From: Bradyrhizobium sp. C9
Lineage (GTDB): Bacteria; Pseudomonadota; Alphaproteobacteria; Rhizobiales; Xanthobacteraceae
NCBI RefSeq assembly: GCF_002532045.1
Contig: NZ_NWTG01000010.1
Coordinates: 1 to 64,000, forward strand
Length of the DNA stretch: 64,000 bases
Direction: 5' to 3'
The notes under the pieces were generated by a model, which worked only from the letters and a program-made list of their open reading frames with translations, did not search any database and was not told the DNA's origin. The position numbers and the translations under genes were made by a program. This document shows, in pieces, positions 17,634-26,462 of the stretch. How positions within the stretch are numbered: position 1 is the stretch's first letter; every line of letters starts with the position of its first letter.

Positions 17634-17903
17634 ATGTTCAGAAACACATTCGCCATCATCGTCGCCGCCGGCCTGACGCTCGCGCCGGCCCAGCTTCTCG
17701 CGCAGAGCACGGGGGGCACGCCGTTGCCGCCGAGGCCGGGCGACCGCGCCGCGCCGTCGGACGGCGTGGGCGGCACCGCGCTTCCAGCCCAGAGCGGCCA
17801 GCGCTATGCACCGTCCTCCGGCGGCAATTTCAGTGCGGCGCCGGCCGCTCCCGGCGGTTCGGTGAGCACGACCGGCAATGCCAACAGCGCGCAGGGACGC
17901 TGA
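17634..17903 (+). CDS. Small secreted protein with internal duplication
   Basis: An 89-residue protein with a signal peptide (residues 1-23, ending LLAQ). The mature part holds two 19-residue imperfect repeats: GGTPLPPRPGDRAAPSDGV and GGTALPAQSGQRYAPSSGG. No known domain; composition (Gly, Pro, Ala, Ser) suggests a disordered periplasmic or surface peptide. The start gives the only plausible signal sequence in the frame. Function unknown; it is transcribed after a LysR gene but separated by 178 bases. Confidence 0.65.
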   Translation: MFRNTFAIIVAAGLTLAPAQLLAQSTGGTPLPPRPGDRAAPSDGVGGTALPAQSGQRYAPSSGGNFSAAPAAPGGSVSTTGNANSAQGR

Positions 17904-18301
17904 TGTGAGCCACGCTACGGAGCGGTGGAACCTCGCAGTGACGCGTCGCCGCAAGACCTGCGGGATCGCACGCGTGCCGGCGCCACCTTCACGTCGAACG
18001 CGACCTTGGTCGTAAGCTGAAAGCATAGTTCGCGCGGCACCCGCAGGGTTTGAGAGTCGATTTTTTCAAACCCAGAGGTTGTATGTTACCAAACGTTTCC
18101 AAACGTAATTGATTGTTAATGACCTGCACGCGACATGGCCGCGTGACAACCACAGGTAACGCAACAGAATACCACAACCAAAGCCGAACGCTCGGCACGA
18201 TGTGCACGGTGCTTCTCGCGGTCGTCGCGAGAGGATTTCGTATGCGGCCGGTATCCACTTCGCCCGAAAACGCGCCGGCGGACGAGCTGGGATAGCCGCC
18301 G
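17904..18301. other. Non-coding region with hairpin and AAACGT repeats
   Basis: About 400 bases without a gene. It contains a hairpin with arms GGGTTTG (18046-18052) and CAAACCC (18067-18073) and two spaced copies of CCAAACGT (centred near 18092 and 18102) in an A/T-rich stretch, which could be promoter or operator sequence for the membrane protein gene at 18302. A TATCCACTTCGC...GAAAACGC fragment at about 18252-18278 resembles part of a repeat found at 41250-41293. Confidence 0.55.
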
Positions 18302-19888
18302 ATGCACGCGCCCCTGGCCAAGACGTCCGCCACTCACGTTCGATCGATGCGCGAAGCGGCCTGGCCGTGGCGGGCGACGGCGGTGGTGCTTGCGATCGTG
18401 CTGCTGGCTCCCCTTCTCGTCATCGACGTGCCGCCGCTCTCGGACTATCCAAATCACCTCGCGCGGTTCTTCATCCTGGCCCATCCGGACGATCCGGTCC
18501 TCTCGAAGATGTATGCGCCGCATTGGACGATCCTGCCCAATCTCGGCATGGACGTCATCGGGGCAGGGCTGCTGCGCATCACCGATCCGCACACGGGTGG
18601 CCGAATATTGCTGGCGCTGAGCCTGCTCGCGCCGGTCGGCGGCGCGGTCGTCTACCATCGGGTCGCTTTCGGCTGCCGTTCCTACTGGCCGCTGGCGTCG
18701 GGATTGGTCGCCTACAACGCAGCCTTCTTCATGGGCTTCATGAATTTCCTGCTCTCGCTGGGCTTGGCGCTGGTCGGCGCGGCTGCCTGGATCGCGCTGC
18801 GCAGGCGGCAGCGTTCCGGGTGGAAGACGCTGGCCGGCGCGAGCGCCGCGGTCGCGACCTTCTTTACTCACATCTTCGGGCTCGCCTTTCTCTTCCTCCT
18901 GATCGGTGCCGAAGAGGCCGCGGAACTGCGGAACCGCTGGTCGTCGGGTACGGTCACCGCGCGCGATTTCATGAAGGCCGCGATCCCGATCCTGATCGCG
19001 CTCGCTCCGGCGATCGTGCTGTATCGGCTCAGTCCGTTCGGCGACACTGCCACGTCGCTCGGCGCGTGGCATGCGATCGTCAAGTTAATGAGGCTGTTCA
19101 GTGCGTTCACGATACCGAGCATGGACCTGACGATCGTGACCGCCGTCGCCGTCATCGTCGCGCTGGTCGCCATGCGTCGTCATCTCGCCTTTGCACCGGG
19201 GCTGCCGCTTGCGATTGCCGTGCTGGCAGTCGTCTACATCGCCGCGCCCGTGCGGATGAAGGGCGGATCCTACATCGATCTGCGGGCCGCGGTGATGATC
19301 GCATTGCTGCTGTTTGCGGGCGTGCAGCCACGGATCGCGCGGCGCGAGGCGATGATGTTCGGTGTCGTTTTTGCAGCCTTGATTCTTGTCCGCTCGGCCT
19401 ATGTCGCTGCGACATGGATTGAGAGCCGGGACGATCTTGCCGATCTGCGCGCCGCAATCGCCGGCGTCGAGCCCGGTGCGCGCGTCTTGGTCGCGACGGG
19501 CTCGTCGAGAGAACGGACCATGGCGCCTCCGGCGCGACGCACGCTGCCCGGCGTCTACCGGCTGACCTACCACCTCCCGGCATTGCTCCTGATCGATCGC
19601 AGGGCGTTCTGGCCATTGCTGTTTGCCGACCCGGCGCAGCAGCCAGTGAGCATTCTACCGCCGTTCGATCGCATGTCTCATCCGCTGACCGAACCGGTCG
19701 ACTGGAAGGTGCTGGCCAATGCGACGTTCTCGGCGGAAACCCTGCGGTGGTCGCGCTACCTGGTCGACTGGCGCGCGGACTTCGACTATGTGCTGCTGAT
19801 CGATCCAAAGCCCGGATTTCAGGCGGTCGAGAAGCTCTCGCCGCTGCATGACGGCGAGTTCGCAAAGCTCTATCGGATTGATCGCTGA
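18302..19888 (+). CDS. Polytopic membrane protein, possible GT-C type
   Basis: A 528-residue protein with about nine or ten hydrophobic segments and a soluble C-terminal third (from about residue 390). After the first membrane helix comes VPPLSDYPNHLAR, an acidic motif in the first outside loop. That layout, many helices with an acidic first loop and a C-terminal extracytoplasmic domain, recalls GT-C glycosyltransferases, but no diagnostic motif is certain and this is inference only. No glycan-synthesis neighbours are seen. A family search of the C-terminal domain would be decisive. Confidence 0.7.
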   Translation: MHAPLAKTSATHVRSMREAAWPWRATAVVLAIVLLAPLLVIDVPPLSDYPNHLARFFILAHPDDPVLSKMYAPHWTILPNLGMDVIGAGLLRITDPHTGGRILLALSLLAPVGGAVVYHRVAFGCRSYWPLASGLVAYNAAFFMGFMNFLLSLGLALVGAAAWIALRRRQRSGWKTLAGASAAVATFFTHIFGLAFLFLLIGAEEAAELRNRWSSGTVTARDFMKAAIPILIALAPAIVLYRLSPFGDTATSLGAWHAIVKLMRLFSAFTIPSMDLTIVTAVAVIVALVAMRRHLAFAPGLPLAIAVLAVVYIAAPVRMKGGSYIDLRAAVMIALLLFAGVQPRIARREAMMFGVVFAALILVRSAYVAATWIESRDDLADLRAAIAGVEPGARVLVATGSSRERTMAPPARRTLPGVYRLTYHLPALLLIDRRAFWPLLFADPAQQPVSILPPFDRMSHPLTEPVDWKVLANATFSAETLRWSRYLVDWRADFDYVLLIDPKPGFQAVEKLSPLHDGEFAKLYRIDR

Positions 19889-19945
19889 ACCGCTGGGTGC
19901 GATGGCGCCGCATCGAACCGGCGGTCAGGCAGCCGCGCCTTTCGG

Positions 19946-20266
19946 CTACGCCGCGCCGACCGGCTCCGCGGCCGGTTCATCGGGCTCAGCGTCGGCGGTC
20001 ACGAATTTGAGCCCATAGGTCTTGCCGCGACGCCAGACCACTTCGCAAGGATAGCGCTTGGCATGATCGGCGAGCAGCGTCAGCGCGAGGCGGTCCTTCA
20101 CGTCGAACTCGACCTCGGTCGTGATCTTGGCGCCGCCGGGCGAGATGTCGACCACGGCGCAGGCGTTCTCGGTCACGCCGTCATCGACCGTGATCCACGC
20201 CGCGCGATTGTTGAGCTGGCGCCGCGGCTCGCGACTGATTTTGATCCGTGCTCCATTGCTCGCCAT
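19946..20266 (-). CDS. PilZ-domain protein
   Basis: A 106-residue single-domain protein. Start 20266 is favoured because AAGGA lies eight bases upstream; 20287 is the alternative. PilZ signatures are the basic N-terminal segment EPRRQLNNRAAW and the DISPGGAKI (D/N-x-S-x-x-G) motif, which together bind cyclic di-GMP. Spacing of the arginines is slightly unlike the RxxxR consensus, so ligand binding needs testing. The C-terminus is a short acidic tail. It stands alone between a membrane protein and an acyl-CoA synthetase. Confidence 0.85.
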   Translation of the reverse strand: MASNGARIKISREPRRQLNNRAAWITVDDGVTENACAVVDISPGGAKITTEVEFDVKDRLALTLLADHAKRYPCEVVWRRGKTYGLKFVTADAEPDEPAAEPVGAA

Positions 20267-20606
20267 CGTCGTCGTCCTTGAAGACATTTGCCGTTGAATA
20301 TCTTGCGTCCTTGAAAAGAAATTGGAGGCCGCGCAGATCGACCGACGCGCCCGGCACACAACCACAACGGCCACAATGCCGTCCCCCCGTAAAGTCCGGC
20401 TTAGCGCGATCGCTTGAACTTTACCGGAATCTTGCCCCGGCTTTTAGCAAACGAGGATTCCGCAATTCCATCAGCGGGATACCGGTCGCCTCGGCGACCA
20501 TCGGCTTGACATGGGGACCGCATAGTTGGTGAAGTGGCAACGGTGGCTTGGCCACATCCCTGCAACAAGAGCGCTTCAAGCCGCCTCAGTCTTCCGGAAA
20601 CGCCCC
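20267..20606. other. Non-coding region upstream of PilZ and acyl-CoA synthetase genes
   Basis: 340 bases between divergent genes. A short perfect hairpin, GGTCGCC (20484-20490) / GGCGACC (20493-20499), is present. Nothing else is assignable; promoters of both flanking genes are expected here. Confidence 0.5.
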
Positions 20607-22121
20607 ATGCTGATCCCCCTCGCCGACGTGCCGCGCTGGTATGCCGAACGCAAGCCCGCAGACGCGATCGCCGTCAGTCACGGCGCGGATGCGCTGACCT
20701 GGCGTGAGCTCGAGCGCCGCGCCAATGCGCGGGCGCGCGCCTTCGCCGCCAAGGGCGTCAAGCCCGGCGACTTCGTCGCGATCGGACTACCGAACAGCAA
20801 CGCATTCTTCGAGACCACTTTCGCGGTGTGGAAATGCGGCGCGACGCCGACCTCGCTGTCATGGCGGCTGCCGCGCGGCGAGGCCGCCGCAGTGCTCGAG
20901 ATCCTGAAACCGTCGCTGGTGGTCGGCGGCGAGGCCGACTGGAATGCGCCGAATTCGCTGCCGGTGGATTTCGTCCCGGAAGGATTTTCGGAAGAGCCGC
21001 TCGATGCACCGGTCGCGCGCTACTGGAAGGCGATGACCAGCGGCGGCTCGACCGGGCGGCCGAAGGTGATCCTCGATCACAACCCCGCCGTGATCGAAAC
21101 CACGACGCCGCTGATGCTCGGGATTCCGTTTGAGGCATCGCTGCTCAACCCGGGCCCGCTCTATCACAACGCGCCGTTCATCCTGTCGCACTCCGCGCTG
21201 TTCGGCGGCGGACGGCTGACCGGCATGGTGAAGTTCGACGCCGAGGAGACGCTGCGGCTGATCGCGCGCGAGCGCGTGCAATGGGTCAACTTCGTGCCGA
21301 CCATGATGCACCGGATCTGGGCGCTGCCCGAGGAGGTGCGCAACCGCTACGACGTCTCCAGCCTGCAGATCGTGTTTCACATGGCAGCCCCGATGCCGCC
21401 CTGGCTGAAGGAGAAGTGGATCGAATGGCTCGGGCCGGAGCGGGTCTGGGAGCTCTATGGCGGCACCGAGCGGCAGGGCGCCTGCGTGATCTCAGGCGTC
21501 GAGTGGATGGCGCACAAGGGCTCGGTCGGCAGGATCGGCGAGACCGCGCGCCTGCGTATCATCGGCGAGGACGGCAACGACGTCGCGCCCGGCGAGACCG
21601 GCGAGATCTACTTCCTGCCCAATGACGGCGCCGGCTCAACCTATCACTATCTCGGCGCAACGCCGAAGCGGCGCACCGACGGATGGGAATCGCTCGGCGA
21701 TATCGGCCGGCTCGACGAGGAAGGCTATCTCTATCTCGGCGACCGGCTCGCCGACATGGTGCTGCGCGGCGGCGCCAACATCTATCCGGCCGAGGTCGAG
21801 GCGGCGGTGAGCGAGCATCCCGAGGTCCGCTCCTGCGTCGTGGTCGGATTGCCTGATCCGGAATTCGGCCAGCGCGTGCATGCGATCCTCGAGCTCGCCG
21901 ACAGCGCCGACGCACAGAAGATCGCCGACGGCATGGGCGATTTCCTGAAGGACCGGCTCAGCCGATACAAGCATCCGGAAAGTTTCGAACGCGTCGGCAC
22001 GGCACCGCGCGATGATTCCGGAAAGGTTCGCCGCACCATGCTGCGCGACGAGCGCGCCGCATGGATCAAGCAAGACCGCGCCTTCCGCATCATGCCGGCG
22101 CGCGCAGCAAGAAGCGAATAA
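20607..22121 (+). CDS. AMP-dependent acyl-CoA synthetase/ligase
   Basis: A 504-residue ANL-superfamily enzyme that activates a carboxylic acid as acyl-AMP and passes it to CoA. Motifs in order: TSGGSTGRPK phosphate loop (A3), YGGTE (A5), GDIGRLDEEGYLYLGDR (A7-A8 hinge), and SGKVRRT near the C-terminus, where the catalytic Lys of family members is found. The ATG at 20607 (GGAAA upstream) is chosen over a longer start. Substrate is unknown; similar proteins act on bulky or aromatic acids. The pseudo-protease gene follows after 144 bases. Confidence 0.9.
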   Translation: MLIPLADVPRWYAERKPADAIAVSHGADALTWRELERRANARARAFAAKGVKPGDFVAIGLPNSNAFFETTFAVWKCGATPTSLSWRLPRGEAAAVLEILKPSLVVGGEADWNAPNSLPVDFVPEGFSEEPLDAPVARYWKAMTSGGSTGRPKVILDHNPAVIETTTPLMLGIPFEASLLNPGPLYHNAPFILSHSALFGGGRLTGMVKFDAEETLRLIARERVQWVNFVPTMMHRIWALPEEVRNRYDVSSLQIVFHMAAPMPPWLKEKWIEWLGPERVWELYGGTERQGACVISGVEWMAHKGSVGRIGETARLRIIGEDGNDVAPGETGEIYFLPNDGAGSTYHYLGATPKRRTDGWESLGDIGRLDEEGYLYLGDRLADMVLRGGANIYPAEVEAAVSEHPEVRSCVVVGLPDPEFGQRVHAILELADSADAQKIADGMGDFLKDRLSRYKHPESFERVGTAPRDDSGKVRRTMLRDERAAWIKQDRAFRIMPARAARSE

Positions 22122-22265
22122 GTTCATTCTGTCTTGCGAGGGGCAGGTCTGCACGCCAGATGAGCTGTGCAGGCCGCCGCGCAAGGTATATCATTCCATC
22201 TTCCCTGCCGGCAGAACCTCGGATTACCTTGAGGTTCCAGCGCCCTGCACGCCAGGAGATCCTTG

Positions 22266-23237
22266 ATGCCCTCCATCACCGAGTGGAAAGTGCCGGCGGC
22301 CTTTCAGCCGCGCCCCGAAGACTACCGCTATGACCTCGATCGTGCGCTGATGAGCGTGGTCGGGCTGCATTCGATCATTCCGCCGGACGCCTTCAGCGCC
22401 GAGACGCTCGGCACCGAGCGCGCCGGCAACGGCGTCCTGATCGACAACGGGCTGGTGCTGACGATCGGATATCTGATCACGGAGGCCGCCACGGTGTGGC
22501 TGCATCTCGGCGACGGACGCGCGGTTGAGGGCCACGCGCTCGGCTTCGATTTCGAATCCGGCTTCGGCCTGGTGCAGGCACTCGGCAAGCTCGACATCGA
22601 TCCGCTGCCAATCGGCTCGTCCGCGGCGACGCAGGTCGGCGACAATGTCGTGCTCGGCGGCGCCGGCGGCCGCACGCGCTCGGTGGCAAGCCAGATTGCG
22701 GCGAAGCAGGAATTCGCAGGTTACTGGGAATATCTGCTCGACGAGGCGATCTTCACCTATCCGTCGCATCCGAACTGGGGCGGCGCCGGACTGATCAACA
22801 ATGCCGGCGAGCTGATCGGCATCGGCTCGCTGCAGCTCGAACGCGAGCGCTCGGGCCGCGCCGAGCATGTCAATATGGTCGTGCCGATCGACCTGCTCAA
22901 CCCGGTGCTGAGCGACCTGCGCAAGTTCGGCCGGGTCGACAGGCCGGCGCGGCCGTGGCTCGGCATGTACACGACCGAGATGGACAACCGCCTCGTGGTC
23001 GTTGGCGTCGCCAGCAAGGGACCGGCGGCGCGCGCCGAATTGAAGACCGGCGACGTGATCCTCGCGGTCGACGGCGACAAGGTGACGAGCCAGACCGGCT
23101 TCTACAGAAAGCTCTGGTCGCTCGGCGCGGCCGGCGTCGACGTTCCGTTGACCATCTATCACGAGGGCGTCACCTTCGACGTGACGCTGACCTCGATCGA
23201 CCGCATGAAGCTGTTGAAAGCGCCGCGGCTGCATTAG
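22266..23237 (+). CDS. Trypsin-fold (S1C) PDZ protein without catalytic triad
   Basis: A 323-residue HtrA-like protein with no signal peptide. The N-terminal two thirds follow the S1C fold (GNGVLIDNGLVLT..., GDNVVLGGAGG..., GLINNAGELIGIGS) and residues about 235-310 form a PDZ domain (RPWLGMYTTE...PAARAELKTGDVILAVDG). All three catalytic positions appear lost: the LTNAHVV histidine segment reads LTIGYLITEA, the Asp segment reads DFESGFGLVQAL, and the GNSGGP serine motif reads NWGGAG. It should therefore be a cytoplasmic scaffold or substrate-binding protein, not a protease. Confidence 0.85.
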   Translation: MPSITEWKVPAAFQPRPEDYRYDLDRALMSVVGLHSIIPPDAFSAETLGTERAGNGVLIDNGLVLTIGYLITEAATVWLHLGDGRAVEGHALGFDFESGFGLVQALGKLDIDPLPIGSSAATQVGDNVVLGGAGGRTRSVASQIAAKQEFAGYWEYLLDEAIFTYPSHPNWGGAGLINNAGELIGIGSLQLERERSGRAEHVNMVVPIDLLNPVLSDLRKFGRVDRPARPWLGMYTTEMDNRLVVVGVASKGPAARAELKTGDVILAVDGDKVTSQTGFYRKLWSLGAAGVDVPLTIYHEGVTFDVTLTSIDRMKLLKAPRLH

Positions 23238-23271
23238 ATGGCGGCGCTGTTGCTCGGCGAGCTCCCTTCAC

Positions 23272-23392
23272 CTCTCCCGCTTGCGGGGGAGGTCGCCACG
23301 CGCAGCGTGGCGGGTGGGGGCTCCCTTCGCTCAGAGGTTCTCGCGCGCGGCAGCCCCCACCCCACCCCTCCCCTCCCCCGCAAGCGGGAGAG
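23272..23392. repeat. 21-bp inverted repeat element
   Basis: Perfect 21-bp complementary arms at 23272-23292 (CTCTCCCGCTTGCGGGGGAG...) and 23372-23392 enclose a C/G-rich spacer with a second GTGGGGG / CCCCCAC pairing. It lies just after the pseudo-protease stop codon and is a typical mobile-like palindromic intergenic element. A related short palindrome (CACCCTCCCC...) occurs at 35993-36019. Confidence 0.85.
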
Positions 23393-23449
23393 GGGGCGCA
23401 GCTTCCGCGCGGCTACATATTCGATCTAACAATCGAGAGGATGTCGACG

Positions 23450-24532
23450 ATGAGCGAGGCCGTGGTTGACGACATTGTGGCCGTGCTGCCGCCACTGTTG
23501 CAGACGCTGGAATCGCTGTCCTTTGTCGCGCGCCACCTCAACCCGCCGGACTTCGATCGCGTGATGCAGATCGCGGGCGAGCCCGAGGAGGCCTTGCAGG
23601 CGGTGCGGCCGCGGCTTGCCGATTGGCCGGAGAAGTTCGCGCACATCAAGACCGCGCTGGAAGCTGCGATTGAACCAGCATTGGCCGGCTATGCGGGCCT
23701 GCGCGCGGTGCAGAATGGCGAAGGCGATCTGGTCAGCGTGTTCCGCGCGCTGCGCTATCTGCCGCGCGCGCAGGAGGCGCTCTACCCGCTGACCGAGCTG
23801 CCGCCGGTCAGCGGCTTCTTCATCGCGCCCGATTTGCGCGAGGATGCCGCGCTGCAGGCGAAGCTCGCGGCGACGCCCAATGCCGACACCGGCATCTTCC
23901 ATGAGCGCAACGAGCCGGGCAGCCGCGGCGGCTTCTCGATGTATGTACCGGAATATTACACGCCTGAAAGCACCTGGCCGCTGGTGATGGCGCTGCACGG
24001 CGGCAGCGGCAACGGCCGCGGCTTCCTGTGGAGCTGGCTACGCGATGCGCGCAGCCGCGGCGCTATCCTGGTGGCGCCGACCGCGACCGGCCAGACCTGG
24101 GCGCTGATGGGCGAGGACACCGACACGCCGAACCTCAACCGCATCATCGACCAGGTGCGCGCGCGCTGGCGCATCGACGACACGCGCATGCTGCTGACCG
24201 GGATGAGCGACGGCGGCACGTTCAGCTATGTGAGCGGGCTCGACGGCGCTTCTCGCTTCACCCATCTTGCTCCGGTTGCGGCGACCTTCCATCCGCTGAT
24301 GGCCGAGATGGCCGATGCCGAGCGGCTACGCGGCTTGCCGATCTTCATCACCCATGGCCGGCTCGACTGGATGTTCCCGGTGCAGACCGCGCGGCAGACG
24401 CAGGGCTTGCTGTCGGCCGCGGGAGCGAAGGTGATCTATCGCGAGATCGACGATCTCAGCCACACCTATCCGCGCGAGATCAATGCGGAGATATTCCAGT
24501 GGCTGGATAGTGAACGAACTGACGGCGCTTGA
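23450..24532 (+). CDS. Alpha/beta hydrolase, phospholipase/carboxylesterase-like
   Basis: A 360-residue protein. ATG 23450 is preferred since AGAGG lies nine bases upstream; ATG 23441 abuts that site. The N-terminal ~150 residues are a helical region without a recognised domain. The C-terminal alpha/beta-hydrolase domain has the oxyanion loop MALHGGSGNGRGF, nucleophile elbow GMSDGG, an Asp in HGRLDWMFP and a His in LSHTYP, a complete triad. It is cytoplasmic by absence of a signal. Substrate probably an ester or lipid; unknown. Confidence 0.85.
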   Translation: MSEAVVDDIVAVLPPLLQTLESLSFVARHLNPPDFDRVMQIAGEPEEALQAVRPRLADWPEKFAHIKTALEAAIEPALAGYAGLRAVQNGEGDLVSVFRALRYLPRAQEALYPLTELPPVSGFFIAPDLREDAALQAKLAATPNADTGIFHERNEPGSRGGFSMYVPEYYTPESTWPLVMALHGGSGNGRGFLWSWLRDARSRGAILVAPTATGQTWALMGEDTDTPNLNRIIDQVRARWRIDDTRMLLTGMSDGGTFSYVSGLDGASRFTHLAPVAATFHPLMAEMADAERLRGLPIFITHGRLDWMFPVQTARQTQGLLSAAGAKVIYREIDDLSHTYPREINAEIFQWLDSERTDGA

Positions 24533-24543
24533 AAGACTGTATC

Positions 24544-24590
24544 CCCGTCACCCTGAGGCGCGAGCGAAGCGAGCCTCGAAGGGTGACGGG
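24544..24590. repeat. Short palindromic intergenic repeat
   Basis: Arms CCCGTCACCCT (24544-24554) and AGGGTGACGGG (24580-24590) with an inner GAGGC / GCCTC pairing. It lies between convergent genes and belongs to the CGTCA-CCTGAGG repeat family seen at 5921-6043. It may act as a bidirectional terminator. Confidence 0.8.
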
Positions 24591-24644
24591 ATGGATAGTG
24601 CGCATGGCACTATCCATCCCCTGCCCTGAATCGAAGAGCGCGAG

Positions 24645-25544
24645 TTACTCATTCACCCGCGGCTTGAGCAGATCGGAGAACCCGACCCGGTGCAGCATCT
24701 CGTTGCGGACGCGGTCGATCACGCCGAATGCAACTTCGGCACCGTCCTGGGTCGGATCGATGTGGACGCGGAACGGCCGCTTGCCGAACGGCGTGTCGAC
24801 CACCTTGACGATGGCGTCCGCAACCAACGACGCGTCGGCATCCTCGGGCACGATCGCCGAAAACGCCTTCATGATCTCGTCGCCGAAGCCGGCATAGGGA
24901 CCGGCTTCATATTCGGCAACCCGCGCCTGATCGGCGGGACGGCCGGAATGCGCGAAGTGGTTGGTGCCGCCGGTGAAGGCGCCGGGCACGATGATCGAGG
25001 TCTCGATGCCCCAACGCGACAACTCACGGGCATAGATCACTGCCATTGCATCCATGCCGGCCTTCGCCGCGAAATACGGCGCCAGATAGGGCGGCGTGCC
25101 GCCGGCCGAGCTGGAGCTCGACACCCAGACCACAAGTCCCCTGCCCTGCTTGCGCAGCTGCGGCAGCGCCGCGCGGTTGACGCGCTGGGTCGAGAGCACA
25201 TTGACGTCGTAGAGCTCGGCAAGCTGCTCGGGCGTGAACGCCTCCGCCGGTCCGAACACCATGTGGCCGGCATTGTGCATGACAACGTCGAGGCGGCCCT
25301 CCTCGGCGACGATCTGCGCGATCGCCGCATCGACCGACGCCTGCGAGCCGACATCGAGTTCGAGCGAGCGCAGATCGACATTGTTGTCTCTGGCAAACTC
25401 CTCGATATCGGCAACCGCGGCGGCGTTGCGGCCGGTGGTGTGGCGCATCGAGGCGTAGACGGTGTGGCCGGCCCTGGCGAGCGCGTTGGCGGTGAGGCGG
25501 CCGAAGCCGCTCGAAGCGCCGGTGATGACGATGACCTGTTTCAT
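24645..25544 (-). CDS. Short-chain dehydrogenase/reductase
   Basis: A 299-residue classical SDR. The cofactor motif TGASSGFG is at residues 8-15, HNAG at 90-93, and the catalytic Tyr157-x-x-x-Lys161 (YFAAK) with a serine run at 142-146. The extended C-terminal region (residues about 190-299) is longer than in minimal SDRs. It lies 57 bases downstream of a second SDR on the same strand, so the two are likely an operon controlled by the divergent LysR gene at 26463. Substrate unknown. Confidence 0.92.
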   Translation of the reverse strand: MKQVIVITGASSGFGRLTANALARAGHTVYASMRHTTGRNAAAVADIEEFARDNNVDLRSLELDVGSQASVDAAIAQIVAEEGRLDVVMHNAGHMVFGPAEAFTPEQLAELYDVNVLSTQRVNRAALPQLRKQGRGLVVWVSSSSSAGGTPPYLAPYFAAKAGMDAMAVIYARELSRWGIETSIIVPGAFTGGTNHFAHSGRPADQARVAEYEAGPYAGFGDEIMKAFSAIVPEDADASLVADAIVKVVDTPFGKRPFRVHIDPTQDGAEVAFGVIDRVRNEMLHRVGFSDLLKPRVNE

Positions 25545-25601
25545 GACACGTATCCTTGTGATGTCGGATTGAACGAGCGTTGGGTTGGAGGTGTGGAGGC
25601 G

Positions 25602-26342
25602 TCAGACCAGGCCGCCATTGGCGCGCAGGGTCTGGCCGTTGATCCAGGAGCCATCGGGACCGGTAAGGAACGACACGGCATTGGCGATGTCTTCGGGCGT
25701 GCCGAGCCGCTCCAGCGGGACCATCCTGGCGAAGCGATCGATCAGCTCGTCCGACTTGCCGTTGAGGAACAGATCGGTCGCGGTCGGGCCGGGCGCGACC
25801 GCATTCACCGTGATGCCGCGGCCGCGCAATTCCTTGGACAGGATCGCGGTCAATGACTCGATCGCGGCCTTGGTCGCGACATAGATGCCGTAGGTCTCGA
25901 GCCTGGTGCCGACGACGCTTGTCGAGAAGTTGACGATGCGTCCGCCGTTGCGCAGCCGGCGTGCCGCCTCGCGCATGGTGTTGAAGCTGCCCTTCAGGTT
26001 GACCGCGACCTGCTGGTCGAAGACTGCATCGTCGCTGTCGGCGATCCTGCCGAGCTTCATGATGCCGGCATTGTTGACCAGCACGTCGACGCCGCCGAAC
26101 GCCGCCTCCGCCGCGTCGAACAGGCCGCGCACCGCATTGGCATCGCTGACATCGGCCTTCGCCGTCAGCGCCCGGCCGCCGGCGGCCTCGATCCGGTCGG
26201 CCACCGCCTGGGCGGGCCTGGCATCGCCGGAGTAGTTGATGACGACGGTGAAGCCGTCCTTGGCGAGGCGTTCGGCGACCGCCGCGCCGATCCCGCGCGA
26301 GGCGCCCGTCACCAGCGCTACCTTGTTGGTCTGGTTGGTCAT
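25602..26342 (-). CDS. Short-chain dehydrogenase, 3-oxoacyl-ACP-reductase-like
   Basis: A 246-residue classical SDR of standard length. TGASRGIG at residues 12-19, NNAG at 90-93, and Tyr154-Val-Ala-Thr-Lys158 are intact; Ser140/Ser142 supplies the third catalytic residue. The C-terminus PDGSWINGQTLRANGG is the FabG-like ending. It is the promoter-proximal gene of the SDR pair and diverges from a LysR gene 120 bases away. Sequence resembles FabG but the context points to detoxification or secondary metabolism. Confidence 0.93.
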   Translation of the reverse strand: MTNQTNKVALVTGASRGIGAAVAERLAKDGFTVVINYSGDARPAQAVADRIEAAGGRALTAKADVSDANAVRGLFDAAEAAFGGVDVLVNNAGIMKLGRIADSDDAVFDQQVAVNLKGSFNTMREAARRLRNGGRIVNFSTSVVGTRLETYGIYVATKAAIESLTAILSKELRGRGITVNAVAPGPTATDLFLNGKSDELIDRFARMVPLERLGTPEDIANAVSFLTGPDGSWINGQTLRANGGLV

Positions 26343-26448
26343 TTTTAGTCTCCCATCAGTTGGGCGGCCAGGGCCGCGTTCGATGAGAGGACACTAGGCC
26401 TTGGCGTCAGCCGGATAATCATGCATCTTCCGGCATCACTATTCGTAA

Positions 26449-26459
26449 TTGTCGGACAA
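26449..26459. promoter_or_regulatory. Short palindrome at LysR start
   Basis: TTGTC-G-GACAA, a perfect dyad with 5-bp arms, lies three bases before the LysR start codon at 26463, over the position of the ribosome site. It could serve autoregulation, but it is short and may be chance. Confidence 0.25.
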
Positions 26460-26462
26460 TAG

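Noticed and set aside
20416..20532. Minus-strand peptide containing VKPMVAEATGIPLMELRN
   Set aside because: Looks protein-like but is only about 30 residues, lacks a ribosome site and sits in a divergent promoter region.
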